DNA of 43,291 nucleotides from CAIUVD01 sp044338255 (GTDB lineage Bacteria > Planctomycetota > UBA11346): NCBI GenBank assembly GCA_044338255.1, contig JBIILZ010000018.1:1-43291 (forward strand), given 5' to 3'. Below are positions 7,092-16,027 of this stretch, piece by piece. A model generated the notes under the pieces. It saw only the letters and a program-made list of their open reading frames with translations. It made no database searches and was not told the DNA's origin. The translations under genes were made by a program, and so were the position numbers. The number at the start of each line of letters is the position of its first letter. Position 1 is the first letter of the stretch.

Positions 7092-9179
7092 ATGCCCTAC
7101 GCAGCCACCCGTTTTCCCTTGCGCTGGTTCCACCTCGCGGTGCTCGGGCTGGTCATTTGGTTTTCGGTGGTGGCGGTGCGCACGCGTCCGCATTCGCGGC
7201 TGATCGGCCAGGCCAAGGTCAATGCCGGCACCACGCTGTCCCTGCATGAGGAGTCCTCGGCGACGAGGACTCTCGGTACCGGCAGCGATCCCAGCTTGGA
7301 ATCGGCGACCAGCTACCGTTCGTGGGACATGGACCTGACCCTCGACCCTTCGATCCGTCCTCCGGGGTGGCCATGGATCCTGCATGAGGGCAAGCATCCC
7401 GGTGAGGGCTATGAACTGCACTGGCTGCCTGAACAGCAGGTGCTGCAGGTCCAACGGACACGGCCGGGCAGCTTCCTCCTCGGCTCATGCCGGCTCGGCG
7501 CCACGCCCGATCAAGTCTCGTTCCAACGCCGGGGCGGGCAGTTGATCGTGCTCGTCAATGGCACCCAGGTGCTGCGCTGCCTCGACCCCGATGGCCCGGA
7601 AAACGACACCCCGCAGTCGTGGGGCTGCTCGACCAGCGGGACCCTCGGCGAGGCCACTCTGACGGTGCAGGCGGTCGAACTCGCCTTCCCGCTATGGGGC
7701 GCCGCCGACCAGGCGACGATGACCGCTAATGCCGCCTTATCAGCCGCCGATGGCCCCTTCCTGGCGGTGCGCGGGGCGCTGCAGTCGCGCGGCACGACGA
7801 CGCAGATCGCGCGCGCTTTCGGCCTCGCCCAGGAACAGCTCGGTTCGCGGCGCGGGATTCTCGATGCCGAGCAACCGGGTCGCGGCCTGACCCCGCCCGA
7901 TCGCGCCCGCATGCGTCTGTGGCTGGCCCTGGCGCGGATCCGCTGGCAGCTGGCGGCGAGCGACAGCGGTGACGAGACCGCCTTCCGCTTGATTGAAGAT
8001 GACGTCGATACCCTGTTCACGGTCACCGATCACGATGAGACCTTGCGTCATGGCGCCGCCGCGCCCGAACTGGTCGGCATCCTGCTGTCCTTGACCGAGC
8101 CCTTTGCGCAGCACGCCTGCGCCATCCCCTCGGCCGCCATCACCGATCAGCCGGAGCTGGTCAACGAGCGCATTTTCAACTACCGCCAACGCTGGATCGA
8201 TCTGCTCGGGCGCATCGTCGCGCGCATCGACACCCTCGCCAGCGTCGACCTCGCCGCCGACGATGTCGCTCAGGTGCGCCTTCTTCTGCATGCCACCGGC
8301 TGCTTGGTGCGGGGCGACTCGACGGCGAACCTGGTGCCCTCGATCAACTCGACCAGCACCGGCTGGCTCGGCGTCCCCCTGCCCCTGGCCCTCGACGCCC
8401 CGCAGTGGCTGGCCGGGCGCTGGCGCGCTTTCGCCGGCGGCGATCCGCGCATGGAGTCGTTTCCTCCGCTGGCCGGCAATCAGGGTTCGGCGGCGGCGGC
8501 GATCACCCACCTCGCCAACTACGTCGACCTCGACCCGGTGCCGGCCGTCGGACTGCGCACGCGCATCCTCGATTTCTTCGCCCGTCGCCACGCTCTGTTG
8601 CCCCTGGGACGTGAAAGCGAGGCCAGCCGCGCCGATCTCGAAGATCGCGCGCTGCGCGCCTGCGACGAGCCCAGCGTGCCCGCGCGCGAACGCCTGCTGA
8701 CCCGGGCCTTGGTGGTCCTGGCCCTCGATGGCGATCATCAAAACATCCTGCTTAACCCGCTGCGAGAAGCCCTCATCGCCAGCGATCTGGTACGCACCGA
8801 TCCTCTCGCCTATGCCATCGATCAGCTGCTCGAGCATCGCTTCCGCCTTAAGTTGGACCCCAATCTGACCAAAAACAATCCGTTCTACCGACTGACCCCC
8901 AAGGCCCGCATGGTCCGGTACTTCTCCGAGTACCAGGTGCTGATGGATGGCAGCGCGGCGGCCACCGCGCGGATATGGCGCGTACGCCTACCGCATGCGC
9001 AGGCCCTGGCGGTCGCCTTAATCATGCAAGAGGTGGAGGGTGGCGACCCGGCCTGGGGCTTGCTGGAACGGGTGCCGGGATTTACCCTCCCCCTTCCGCT
9101 GCTTGCCCGTTTCTGGGCACCGACGGCTGACGGGGCGACGCTTGCCCCCTCCCCAGCTGATGGTTCGGTAGCGCCCTAG
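7092..9179 (+). CDS. Membrane-anchored protein of unknown function with beta-sandwich-like domain
   Basis: A 695-residue protein I do not recognise. Residues 11-30 are a single N-terminal membrane helix or uncleaved signal anchor, so the rest would lie in the periplasm. Residues about 75-200 have the alternating strand pattern of a LamG/concanavalin-like beta-sandwich (YELHW, LQVQR, LIVLVNGTQVLRC, ATLTVQAVEL). The rest is largely helical, rich in alanine and leucine, with no motif I can name. It lies 27 bases upstream of der and probably heads the der-plsY-DUF3754 transcription unit. ATG 7092 is chosen since it puts the membrane helix at the N terminus; longer in-frame starts overlap bcp on the other strand. 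A similar beta-sandwich appears inside LepB in this window. Confidence 0.75.
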   Translation: MPYAATRFPLRWFHLAVLGLVIWFSVVAVRTRPHSRLIGQAKVNAGTTLSLHEESSATRTLGTGSDPSLESATSYRSWDMDLTLDPSIRPPGWPWILHEGKHPGEGYELHWLPEQQVLQVQRTRPGSFLLGSCRLGATPDQVSFQRRGGQLIVLVNGTQVLRCLDPDGPENDTPQSWGCSTSGTLGEATLTVQAVELAFPLWGAADQATMTANAALSAADGPFLAVRGALQSRGTTTQIARAFGLAQEQLGSRRGILDAEQPGRGLTPPDRARMRLWLALARIRWQLAASDSGDETAFRLIEDDVDTLFTVTDHDETLRHGAAAPELVGILLSLTEPFAQHACAIPSAAITDQPELVNERIFNYRQRWIDLLGRIVARIDTLASVDLAADDVAQVRLLLHATGCLVRGDSTANLVPSINSTSTGWLGVPLPLALDAPQWLAGRWRAFAGGDPRMESFPPLAGNQGSAAAAITHLANYVDLDPVPAVGLRTRILDFFARRHALLPLGRESEASRADLEDRALRACDEPSVPARERLLTRALVVLALDGDHQNILLNPLREALIASDLVRTDPLAYAIDQLLEHRFRLKLDPNLTKNNPFYRLTPKARMVRYFSEYQVLMDGSAAATARIWRVRLPHAQALAVALIMQEVEGGDPAWGLLERVPGFTLPLPLLARFWAPTADGATLAPSPADGSVAP

Positions 9180-9206
9180 TTAGCCCTTTTATCTGAATTG
9201 CGGGCC

Positions 9207-10715
9207 ATGCGTCCTACTATCGCGATTGTCGGTCGACCCAATGTCGGCAAGTCATCCTTATTCAACCGTCTCGTCGGCCAGCCGATTGCCATTGTCGATC
9301 CGACCCCCGGCGTCACCCGTGACCGTCTCCTCCATGAAGTGCGCCGTGACGGCTTCCGCTTCGACATCATTGATACCGGTGGCATCGGCATCGTCGATCA
9401 GGCCAAGCTCGAAGCCGACGTCTACCAGCAGGTCGAACGCGCCATCGGCACCGCCGACCGCATCCTGTTCATGGTCGACGGTCGCGAAGGGATCGCCCAT
9501 CTCGATCGCGAGATCGCCAACAAGCTCCGCCCGATCAAGCACAAGGTGGTGCTGGCGGTCAACAAGATCGACCACGACAAGTTCGAGCACGAGATCCATA
9601 TCTTCTCGGCGCTGGGTCTCGGCGAACCCCTCGGCATCAGCGCCGCCCAGGCCACCGGTCTGCACGACCTGTTGCAGGCCTTGTGCCACGACCTGCCCCG
9701 CGCCATCGATGACGGCGCCGCGGAAGAGGACCCCGATGACGACACGCGCATCAAGGTCTGCCTCGCGGGCCGTCGCAATGTCGGCAAATCGAGCCTGACC
9801 AACGCCCTGTGCGGCGAAAGCCGGGTTATCGTCGCGGATCTGCCGGGCACCACCCGCGACGCCATCGACATCCCCCTCGATCGCGAGATCGGCCTGTTCA
9901 CGCTCATCGATACCGCCGGCCTGCGCAAGAAGGGCAATATCGAGGACGACATCGAGTTCTACGCCGCCTGCCGCACCGAGCGCGCCATCCGCCGTTCGCA
10001 CGTGATCATGCTGATTATCGATGCTTCAGACGAGCTGAGCATGATGGACAAGAAAATCGCGCATTTTTGCGAGGTCGAAGCCAAGCCGACGCTGATCGTG
10101 ATCAACAAATGGGATCTCGCCGAAGCCGGCGGCGCCACCCGTGATGAATACACCGTGTGGTTGCGCGATCGCCTGCCCGGCCTGCGTTATGCACCGGTGA
10201 TCTTCACCTGCGCCCTCACCGGCTATCAGGTAGAGACCTTGCTCAAGACCGCCAAGGATCTCCAAGAGGAGACCAAGGCGCGGGTCACCACCCACGAGGT
10301 CAACGAGCTCATCGAGGCTGCCGTCGCCCGTCGTCGTCCGAAGAAAGTCGGCGCCCAGCCGACCAAGATCTACTACGGCACGCAGGCCGCCGAGCGTCCG
10401 CCGACGTTCATCTTCTTCGTCAATCGCACCGATTGGATTGAGCCCAATTATCCGCGCTACCTCGAGAGCTTCCTGCGCGAGCGCCTGCCCTTCAAACGCA
10501 TTCCGCTGCGCATCCTGTTCAAGGCCCGCGAATCGAAGTTTCATGATGGCCTCGACGAGCGTCGGGTGGTCAAAGGCCGCACCAAGGCCGATCGCACCGC
10601 CAGCTTGGTCATCCCCCTGCGCTCGAAGCGCACGACGCGCAAGTTCCGTCCTGATCGCGAAGCTCCGGCGAGCGACCAGGGGCCATTGGACGACAAAGAT
10701 CGCGAAGACGGCTGA
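9207..10715 (+). CDS. der: Ribosome-assembly GTPase Der (EngA)
   Basis: A 502-residue protein with two tandem GTPase domains and a C-terminal KH-like domain, the defining layout of Der, which helps assemble the 50S ribosomal subunit. The first G domain shows GRPNVGKSSLFN, DTGG and NKID; the second shows GRRNVGKSSLTN, DTAG and NKWD. The KH-like segment (IYYGTQ to RESKFH) follows, then a basic, probably disordered tail. ATG 9207 gives the usual MRPTIAIVG start; an in-frame TTG at 9198 is possible. An 11-base gap separates it from plsY. Confidence 0.96.
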   Translation: MRPTIAIVGRPNVGKSSLFNRLVGQPIAIVDPTPGVTRDRLLHEVRRDGFRFDIIDTGGIGIVDQAKLEADVYQQVERAIGTADRILFMVDGREGIAHLDREIANKLRPIKHKVVLAVNKIDHDKFEHEIHIFSALGLGEPLGISAAQATGLHDLLQALCHDLPRAIDDGAAEEDPDDDTRIKVCLAGRRNVGKSSLTNALCGESRVIVADLPGTTRDAIDIPLDREIGLFTLIDTAGLRKKGNIEDDIEFYAACRTERAIRRSHVIMLIIDASDELSMMDKKIAHFCEVEAKPTLIVINKWDLAEAGGATRDEYTVWLRDRLPGLRYAPVIFTCALTGYQVETLLKTAKDLQEETKARVTTHEVNELIEAAVARRRPKKVGAQPTKIYYGTQAAERPPTFIFFVNRTDWIEPNYPRYLESFLRERLPFKRIPLRILFKARESKFHDGLDERRVVKGRTKADRTASLVIPLRSKRTTRKFRPDREAPASDQGPLDDKDREDG

Positions 10716-10726
10716 GGAACTAGGCA

Positions 10727-11371
10727 ATGCAGTGGCTGCTTATCCCCCTCACCTATTTCTTGGGGTCGATGAGCTTCGCCTACCTCGCGGGTCGCGCCAA
10801 GGGCATTGATCTGCGCCAACATGGCTCAGGCAATCTCGGCGCCACCAATGCCGGTCGGGTCCTTGGCGGACGCTGGTTCGCGGCGGTATTCATCGCCGAC
10901 GTGCTCAAGGGCCTGCTGCCGGTGAGCGCTGCCCATGTCCTGTCCTGCCCGCCGGAGCAACGTCCGTGGCTGCTCTTGGCCACCGCCGCGGCGGCCATCC
11001 TCGGTCACGTGCTGACCTGCTTCCATAGCTTCAAGGGTGGTAAGGCCGTCGCCACTTCCCTAGGCGTGATTGCAGCCCTGGTGTGGCCGGTGGCGCTCGT
11101 CGGTCTGGGCGTGTGGTTGCTGGTCTGGTTGCTGGGCTGGCAGCTCGGCAAACTCGGCAAGGCCGGAGCCGTCGGCTTGGCCTCGGTAATCGCGGCCCTC
11201 GCCGTGCCCCCAGCGCGGTTGTGGCTGTCTTCCGAACCCTGGTCGAGCACCCAGTTGCCAATCACCATCTTCCTCATCCTGTTGGCTTCCCTGGTCGTCA
11301 TCAAACACCGCGCCAATCTGCAAAAGCTCTTTCAGCCCAAATCATCTTCTGAAAAAACCGGCGCATCGTGA
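10727..11371 (+). CDS. plsY: Glycerol-3-phosphate acyltransferase PlsY
   Basis: A 214-residue inner-membrane protein with about five membrane helices. It transfers an acyl group from acyl-phosphate to glycerol-3-phosphate, the first step of phospholipid synthesis. The three family motifs are present: SGNLGATNAGR, HSFKGGKAVAT and the C-terminal KHRANLQKL. It follows der closely and overlaps the next gene by 4 bases (GTGA). The partner phosphate acyltransferase PlsX is not in the window. The second acylation enzyme, PlsC, is encoded at 31575-32243. Confidence 0.95.
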   Translation: MQWLLIPLTYFLGSMSFAYLAGRAKGIDLRQHGSGNLGATNAGRVLGGRWFAAVFIADVLKGLLPVSAAHVLSCPPEQRPWLLLATAAAAILGHVLTCFHSFKGGKAVATSLGVIAALVWPVALVGLGVWLLVWLLGWQLGKLGKAGAVGLASVIAALAVPPARLWLSSEPWSSTQLPITIFLILLASLVVIKHRANLQKLFQPKSSSEKTGAS

Positions 11372-12579
11372 CTGACCACTTCATTCCGTTCCGTCAACAC
11401 GACATCCTGCACCTGGTCCACGAAGACGCACCCGGCGGCAGCGCCTTCACCAACACCATCACCCTGCTATCGCTGATCATGCGCCAGGAGTTCCAAGACC
11501 GTCTTGAGCGCCTGAAGAACCTTTACCAGGACCTCGATCCCAATGCCGATACCAAGCCGGTGCCAGCAGTGGGGGTGGAAACGCCGGTCGATCCATTGGC
11601 CTTCTCGCACGAGCTGAAGGTCCTTTTGGAGCGCGCCAATTATCGCGCCCTGAGCCAGGCCGAACTTGATCATGCGTTGACGGCAGAATCAGTGTTCCAG
11701 GTCAAACTGCACATCGCCCTCGATGATTTCCGCGAACTGACCATCTACACCCGCAGCCAGCGTCAGCGCCAGGAGACCATCAGTACCTGGTTCGGCCTGA
11801 AAACGCGCACCCTCGACGTGGCCTATTTCGAGCGCGTGCTGCTCTACGTGCGCTTCCAGGATGCAGCCTATTTCGCCGCCCGGAAAACGTCGAAATCGTT
11901 GCCGTTCAAGCCCGGCACGACCCAGCTCAAGCTCTTCGCCAACGTCCCCGCTGCCGACCTCGAGATGCTCTTCCCTAACAGCGAAGTGCGCATGAAGACC
12001 TTCGACAAACTGGTGATCGGCGTGCCGGCGCTGGCCGGCTTCATCGGCATCGCACTGAAGATCGGCGGCTCGGCGGCGATCCTCTTCGTGCTGCTCAAGC
12101 ACTGGCTGGGCCTGCATCCCGATTCGCCGGCGATCAATGGCGCGGTGTGGGCCGCGATCGCGGTGGCGGCCTTTACCTTGACGATGTTCGTCAGCCGGCA
12201 GTTGGGCCGCTACAAATTCAAAAAGATCCAGTTCCTCCAGGCCCTCGCCAACAACCTCTTCTCCCGTAATCTAGACAACAATGCCGGGGTCATTCATCGC
12301 GTCCTCGACGAGGCCCAGGAGGAAGACATCAAGGAAGCCGCGCTCGCCTACCGCTTCCTGCTCGCCGGTCCGGCCACCGAGGCGGAATTGGATCAGCGGA
12401 TCGAAGGCTGGTTCGTGCAGCGCTTGCAGACAACCCTCGATTTTGAGGTCGATGACGCCCTGGAAAAGCTTGCCCGCCTCGGGTTAGCGAGCCTTGATGG
12501 GCAGGTGTGGACAGCGCTCGCACCAGCGGAAACAGTGAAATTACTCCACGAACGCTGGAAAATCCTCGCTCCCGCCTGA
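11368..12579 (+). CDS. DUF3754 (TMEM143-like) membrane protein
   Basis: A 403-residue protein of the DUF3754 type, a family of unknown function found in bacteria and in mitochondrial TMEM143 proteins. A soluble N-terminal part (1-210) contains the conserved YTRSQRQRQETISTWFGLKTR and VAYFERVLLYVRF segments. Two membrane helices follow (about 215-240 and 255-275), then LGRYKFKKIQFLQALANNLFSRNLDNNAG, a hallmark of the family, and a helical C-terminal domain. The start is GTG 11368, overlapping the plsY stop (GTGA), so the two are translationally coupled. A role in membrane biology is suggested only by the neighbour. Confidence 0.72.
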   Translation: MTDHFIPFRQHDILHLVHEDAPGGSAFTNTITLLSLIMRQEFQDRLERLKNLYQDLDPNADTKPVPAVGVETPVDPLAFSHELKVLLERANYRALSQAELDHALTAESVFQVKLHIALDDFRELTIYTRSQRQRQETISTWFGLKTRTLDVAYFERVLLYVRFQDAAYFAARKTSKSLPFKPGTTQLKLFANVPAADLEMLFPNSEVRMKTFDKLVIGVPALAGFIGIALKIGGSAAILFVLLKHWLGLHPDSPAINGAVWAAIAVAAFTLTMFVSRQLGRYKFKKIQFLQALANNLFSRNLDNNAGVIHRVLDEAQEEDIKEAALAYRFLLAGPATEAELDQRIEGWFVQRLQTTLDFEVDDALEKLARLGLASLDGQVWTALAPAETVKLLHERWKILAPA

Positions 12580-12687
12580 GAGGTTACCTGGAAACGATTC
12601 CACGTATCTATCCATGTGACTGATGCATGAATCAGCATGCGTCAGGCATCCGACTGGACCAAAACGTTCAGCCGACATTCTCAGCAC

Positions 12688-14649
12688 ATGTCAACTCCCG
12701 AGCCGCTCAAAGAAATCTATCCGGTCATCGAACGCGCCCGCCAAGGCTCGCACATCGCCGGGATGTCCGAATACCAGGCGCTGTACGATCGTAGCGTCGC
12801 CGATCCGGACGGGTTCTGGGGCGATAAGGCGCGTGAGTTCCTGCACTGGAAGCGCGACTTCGACTCGGTCCAGGATGTCGATTTCCATGATGGCTACCAT
12901 GCCTGGTTCCTCGGGGGACAGCTCAATGTCTCGGAGAACTGCCTCGATCGCCATCTGAAGACGCGCGGCGAACAGGTCGCCATCCTCTGGGAAGGCGATA
13001 CTCCCGGCGATGTCCGGCGCATCACCTACCGCGAACTGCATCGCGAGGTCTGCCGCCTCGCCAACGTCCTCAAGGGCCGCGGTGTGAAAAAGGGCGACCG
13101 TGTCGCCATCTACCTGCCAATGATTCCGGAAGCGGCGATGGCGATGCTTGCCTGCGCCCGCATCGGTGCGATCCACAGCGTGATCTTCGGTGGCTTCAGC
13201 GCCGAGTCGGTGCGTGATCGCATTCTCGATTCGGATTGCCGCGTCCTGATCACCGCCGACGAAGGCCTGCGCGGAGCGAAGACTGTACCGCTCAAGAGTA
13301 CCGCCGACGCCGCCCTCGCCCACTGTCCGAACGTCAGCACAGTGATCGTGCATCGCCGCACCGGCGGAGCCGTGACCATGCGCGAGGGCCGCGACATCTG
13401 GTGGCATGAAGCCATCGCCAGCCGCCGCCCGTACTGCCCGGCCGTGCCCGTCGACAGCGAAGACATCCTCTTCCTGCTCTACACCTCGGGATCGACCGGC
13501 AAACCCAAGGGCATCGCGCACACCTCCGCCGGCTACCTGCTGTATGCGGCGATGACCCAGAAGTACGTCTTCGACTACCGCGATGGCGACGTCTTCGCGT
13601 GCATGGCCGATGTCGGCTGGGTCACCGGCCACAGCTACGTGGTCTACGGCCCGCTGTGCAATGGGGGCACGACCTTCATGTTCGAAGGCATCCCCACCTA
13701 TCCCGACTGCGGACGCTATTGGGACATGGTCCAGCGCCATCGCATCACCCAGTTCTACACCGCGCCCACCGCCATCCGCGCGATCATGCGTGACGGCGAC
13801 GAGCCGGTGAAACGCTACGATCGCAGCTCGCTGCGGGTCCTCGGCTCGGTCGGCGAGCCAATCAATCCCGAAGCCTGGCGCTGGTATTTCGAAGTCGTCG
13901 GCGAGAGCCGCTGCGCAGTCGTCGATACCTTTTGGCAGACCGAAACCGGCGGACATATGATCACCCCGCTGCCGGGTGCGGTGCCCATGAAGCCGGGTGC
14001 GGCGACCCTGCCGTTCTTCGGCGTCCAGCCGGCGGTGCTCGATGACAAGGGCGTCGAGATCACTGGCAACGACGTCACCGGCGTGCTCGCCTTCAAGGCC
14101 AGCTGGCCGGGCATCGCGCGGACGATCTACGGCGATCATCTGCGCTACGTCGAAACCTACTTCAAGCCCTTCCCCGGATATTATTTCACCGGCGACGGCT
14201 GCCGCCGCGATGCCGATGGCTACTACTGGATCACCGGCCGCGTCGATGACGTGATCAATGTCTCTGGTCACCGCATGGGCACCGCCGAAGTCGAAAGCGC
14301 CCTGGTGGCGCATACCGCCGTCGCCGAGGCCGCGGTGTGCGGATACCCGCATGAGATCAAGGGCCAAGGCATCTTCGCCTACGTCATCCTCAAGACCGGT
14401 TACGAAGAGACTCCCGAGCTGATCAAGCAGCTCATCAACGAGGTCCGCCACCACATCGGGCCGATCGCGACTCCGGACAAGATCCTGATCACCCCCGGCT
14501 TGCCCAAGACCCGCTCGGGGAAAATCATGCGCCGCATCTTGCGCAAGATCGCCGCCCAGGAGACCGACAACCTCGGCGACATCTCGACCCTCGCCGATCC
14601 CTCGGTGGTCATGCACCTGATCGAACGTCGCGCCAAACTCGGGGCATAG
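12688..14649 (+). CDS. acsA: Acetyl-CoA synthetase
   Basis: A 653-residue AMP-forming acyl-CoA synthetase, the same length as Escherichia coli Acs (652). It activates acetate to acetyl-AMP and then acetyl-CoA. The ATP loop YTSGSTGKPKG is at residues 265-275, DTFWQTETGG follows, and SGKIMRR carries K612, the lysine acetylated in homologues to switch the enzyme off. The conserved tryptophan of acetate-specific enzymes is present in the TFWQTETGG segment, so acetate rather than a longer acid is likely. ATG 12688 is chosen by family length; an ATG at 12637 is in frame but would add 17 atypical residues. It is followed 4 bases later by an FAH-family gene. Confidence 0.93.
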   Translation: MSTPEPLKEIYPVIERARQGSHIAGMSEYQALYDRSVADPDGFWGDKAREFLHWKRDFDSVQDVDFHDGYHAWFLGGQLNVSENCLDRHLKTRGEQVAILWEGDTPGDVRRITYRELHREVCRLANVLKGRGVKKGDRVAIYLPMIPEAAMAMLACARIGAIHSVIFGGFSAESVRDRILDSDCRVLITADEGLRGAKTVPLKSTADAALAHCPNVSTVIVHRRTGGAVTMREGRDIWWHEAIASRRPYCPAVPVDSEDILFLLYTSGSTGKPKGIAHTSAGYLLYAAMTQKYVFDYRDGDVFACMADVGWVTGHSYVVYGPLCNGGTTFMFEGIPTYPDCGRYWDMVQRHRITQFYTAPTAIRAIMRDGDEPVKRYDRSSLRVLGSVGEPINPEAWRWYFEVVGESRCAVVDTFWQTETGGHMITPLPGAVPMKPGAATLPFFGVQPAVLDDKGVEITGNDVTGVLAFKASWPGIARTIYGDHLRYVETYFKPFPGYYFTGDGCRRDADGYYWITGRVDDVINVSGHRMGTAEVESALVAHTAVAEAAVCGYPHEIKGQGIFAYVILKTGYEETPELIKQLINEVRHHIGPIATPDKILITPGLPKTRSGKIMRRILRKIAAQETDNLGDISTLADPSVVMHLIERRAKLGA

Positions 14650-14653
14650 GTCC

Positions 14654-15520
14654 ATGAAGCTCATCCGCTGCGGCCGTCACCACCAAGAAGTCCCGGCGGT
14701 GATCGATGTCGATGGCAGTCGGCGCGATGTCAGTGCCTTCTGCACCGATTTCGATCAGCGTTTCTTCGCTCAGGGCGGGATTCCGGCCTTGGCCGCATGG
14801 TATGCGCTGCACCGCGGGCAATGCCCGGTGATCGCCGACGACGAACGTCTCGGCAGTCCGGTGCCGCAGCCGCCGTTCATGCTCTGCGTCGGCCTGAACT
14901 ACGCCGATCACGCCCGTGAAACGGGGGCCAAACTGCCCAGTGAACCGGTGCTGTTCGGCAAGGCTCCCAGCGCGGTGTGCGGACCAGATGACGCGGTGTA
15001 CCTGCCTCCCGGTTCGCAGCACCTCGACTACGAAGTGGAGCTCGGACTGGTCATCGGCAGCACCGCCCGCCACCTCACCCGCACGCAAGCGTCGGCGGTC
15101 ATCGCCGGCTATGTGCTGGTCAACGATGTCAGTGAACGCCACTATCAAAAGGACCGCGGCGGCCAATGGATCAAGGGCAAAAGTTACGATCACTTCGCGC
15201 CCGTCGGTCCGTGGTTGGTGACCGCTGACGAGCTCCCCGACCTCACTGATCTGACCTTGACCACCCGCGTCAACGATGAGCTGCGGCAGAATGGCAACAC
15301 CCGCGACCTGCTCTTCGACCCGCTGACGATCGTCGCCTATGTCAGTCAATTCATGACCCTGACCCCGGGCATGATCATCAGTACGGGGACGCCTGCTGGC
15401 GTTGCCATGGGCATGCAGCCGACTCCGAAATACCTCGCCGCCGGTGATCAACTGCAGCTGACGGTGACCGGCCTGGGAATGCAGCGCAACCTGGTCGTGC
15501 CGTCTCCATTCGCAGTTTGA
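14654..15520 (+). CDS. Fumarylacetoacetate hydrolase-family protein
   Basis: A 288-residue member of the FAH superfamily. The metal-binding set is present: E127 and E129 in LDYEVELGLVIG and D158 in VNDVSERHYQ, together with GKSYDHFAPVGPW and the STGTPAGVAMG loop. Family members include 2-keto-acid hydratases, acylpyruvases and oxaloacetate decarboxylases, and the sequence alone does not say which this is. The first 70 residues form the small N-terminal domain of the longer subfamily. It lies 4 bases after acsA, so the two form an operon; a product such as pyruvate or acetate feeding AcsA is a reasonable guess. Confidence 0.87.
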   Translation: MKLIRCGRHHQEVPAVIDVDGSRRDVSAFCTDFDQRFFAQGGIPALAAWYALHRGQCPVIADDERLGSPVPQPPFMLCVGLNYADHARETGAKLPSEPVLFGKAPSAVCGPDDAVYLPPGSQHLDYEVELGLVIGSTARHLTRTQASAVIAGYVLVNDVSERHYQKDRGGQWIKGKSYDHFAPVGPWLVTADELPDLTDLTLTTRVNDELRQNGNTRDLLFDPLTIVAYVSQFMTLTPGMIISTGTPAGVAMGMQPTPKYLAAGDQLQLTVTGLGMQRNLVVPSPFAV

Positions 15521-15547
15521 ATCGACCTCGGAATTCTGCTTCCGGTT

Positions 15548-15583
15548 TGCGTGAGGCATTGCTAAACGCAGTTTTTATTTTTT
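15548..15583 (+). terminator. Weak candidate terminator after the FAH-family gene
   Basis: A 5-bp stem (TGCGT 15548-15552, ACGCA 15566-15570) with a 13-base loop is followed by GTTTTTATTTTTT. The T-rich tract is good but the stem is weak, so this is tentative. Confidence 0.4.
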
Positions 15584-15736
15584 GAATCCATGTCTTTTTG
15601 CATGGTTCGATGTGGTTGGTTTAACTACGTCATTGGCATGGATTACGCCAGTGATGGTGGATGTACGCACCCTCCGCCGAGGGCATCAACCCCATTCCGC
15701 AAAAGAGAAAGAGCATGCCGCGTCTGACCTTGTCCC

Positions 15737-15900
15737 AGGAGTCTGTCGGGAATAGATGACCGAGGATGGCGAAGGGATCGTGCGGCAGATCCAAGGCGGC
15801 AAGGCGGGCGGATAGCGGGAGCTATCTGACCGTTTTGCCAACGCCGGAGATGCCGTACGAGACCGAGTCAGCCGACCAAGCCTATCTCCGACAGACTCCT
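15737..15900. mobile_element. MITE-like element with terminal inverted repeats
   Basis: AGGAGTCTGTCGG at 15737-15749 and its exact reverse complement at 15888-15900 form a perfect 13-bp inverted repeat, extending to 17 matches in 19 if the next bases are included. Between them lies a perfect hairpin (GATAGC 15811-15816, GCTATC 15821-15826, GGGA loop). The size (164 bases), lack of a transposase and terminal repeats fit a miniature inverted-repeat element. No clear target-site duplication flanks it, so the call is tentative. Confidence 0.4.
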
Positions 15901-15927
15901 CGGCGCCATCTTCCGATTCTGATCCGG

Positions 15928-15980
15928 TCTGCCATCCCTCACCATCAGGAGCTGCCCATGTCTGCCATCCCTCCCCATCA
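15928..15980. repeat. 20-base direct repeat, 33-base period
   Basis: TCTGCCATCCCTCACCATCA (15928-15947) recurs at 15961-15980 with one mismatch, 33 bases downstream, in the leader of the DUF4003-type gene. Confidence 0.85.
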
Positions 15981-16027
15981 TCCTCCCCAGCACCCTTCAC
16001 AGCACCCTCCCTCTCGACCGCTACCGG

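Larger units (their letters stand above)
15521..16027. other. 507-base non-coding stretch with several repeats
   Basis: No convincing gene is seen. The first part is AT-rich and holds a weak terminator and an inverted pair around CCATG (near 15587 and 15598). A 164-base segment bounded by long inverted repeats (15737-15900) looks like a miniature transposable element. Next comes a 20-base direct repeat with a 33-base period (15928-15947 and 15961-15980). The end is a C-rich run that leads into the DUF4003-type gene. Confidence 0.6.

Noticed and set aside
7740..8837. Long antisense open frame within the 695-residue gene
   Set aside because: Composition (Gly, Arg, Gln-rich) and lack of any motif mark it as a shadow of the plus-strand gene, whose membrane anchor and operon position support it instead.
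12611..12640. Possible Crp-type site (TGTGA) upstream of acsA
   Set aside because: Only the left half-site fits; the right half (CATGA) is a poor match to TCACA, and a small hairpin explains the sequence equally well.
12691..14664. Very long open frame antisense to acsA
   Set aside because: It mirrors the acsA codons in a high-GC genome, gives a low-complexity Asp/Gly/Ala/Val-rich protein and matches no family.
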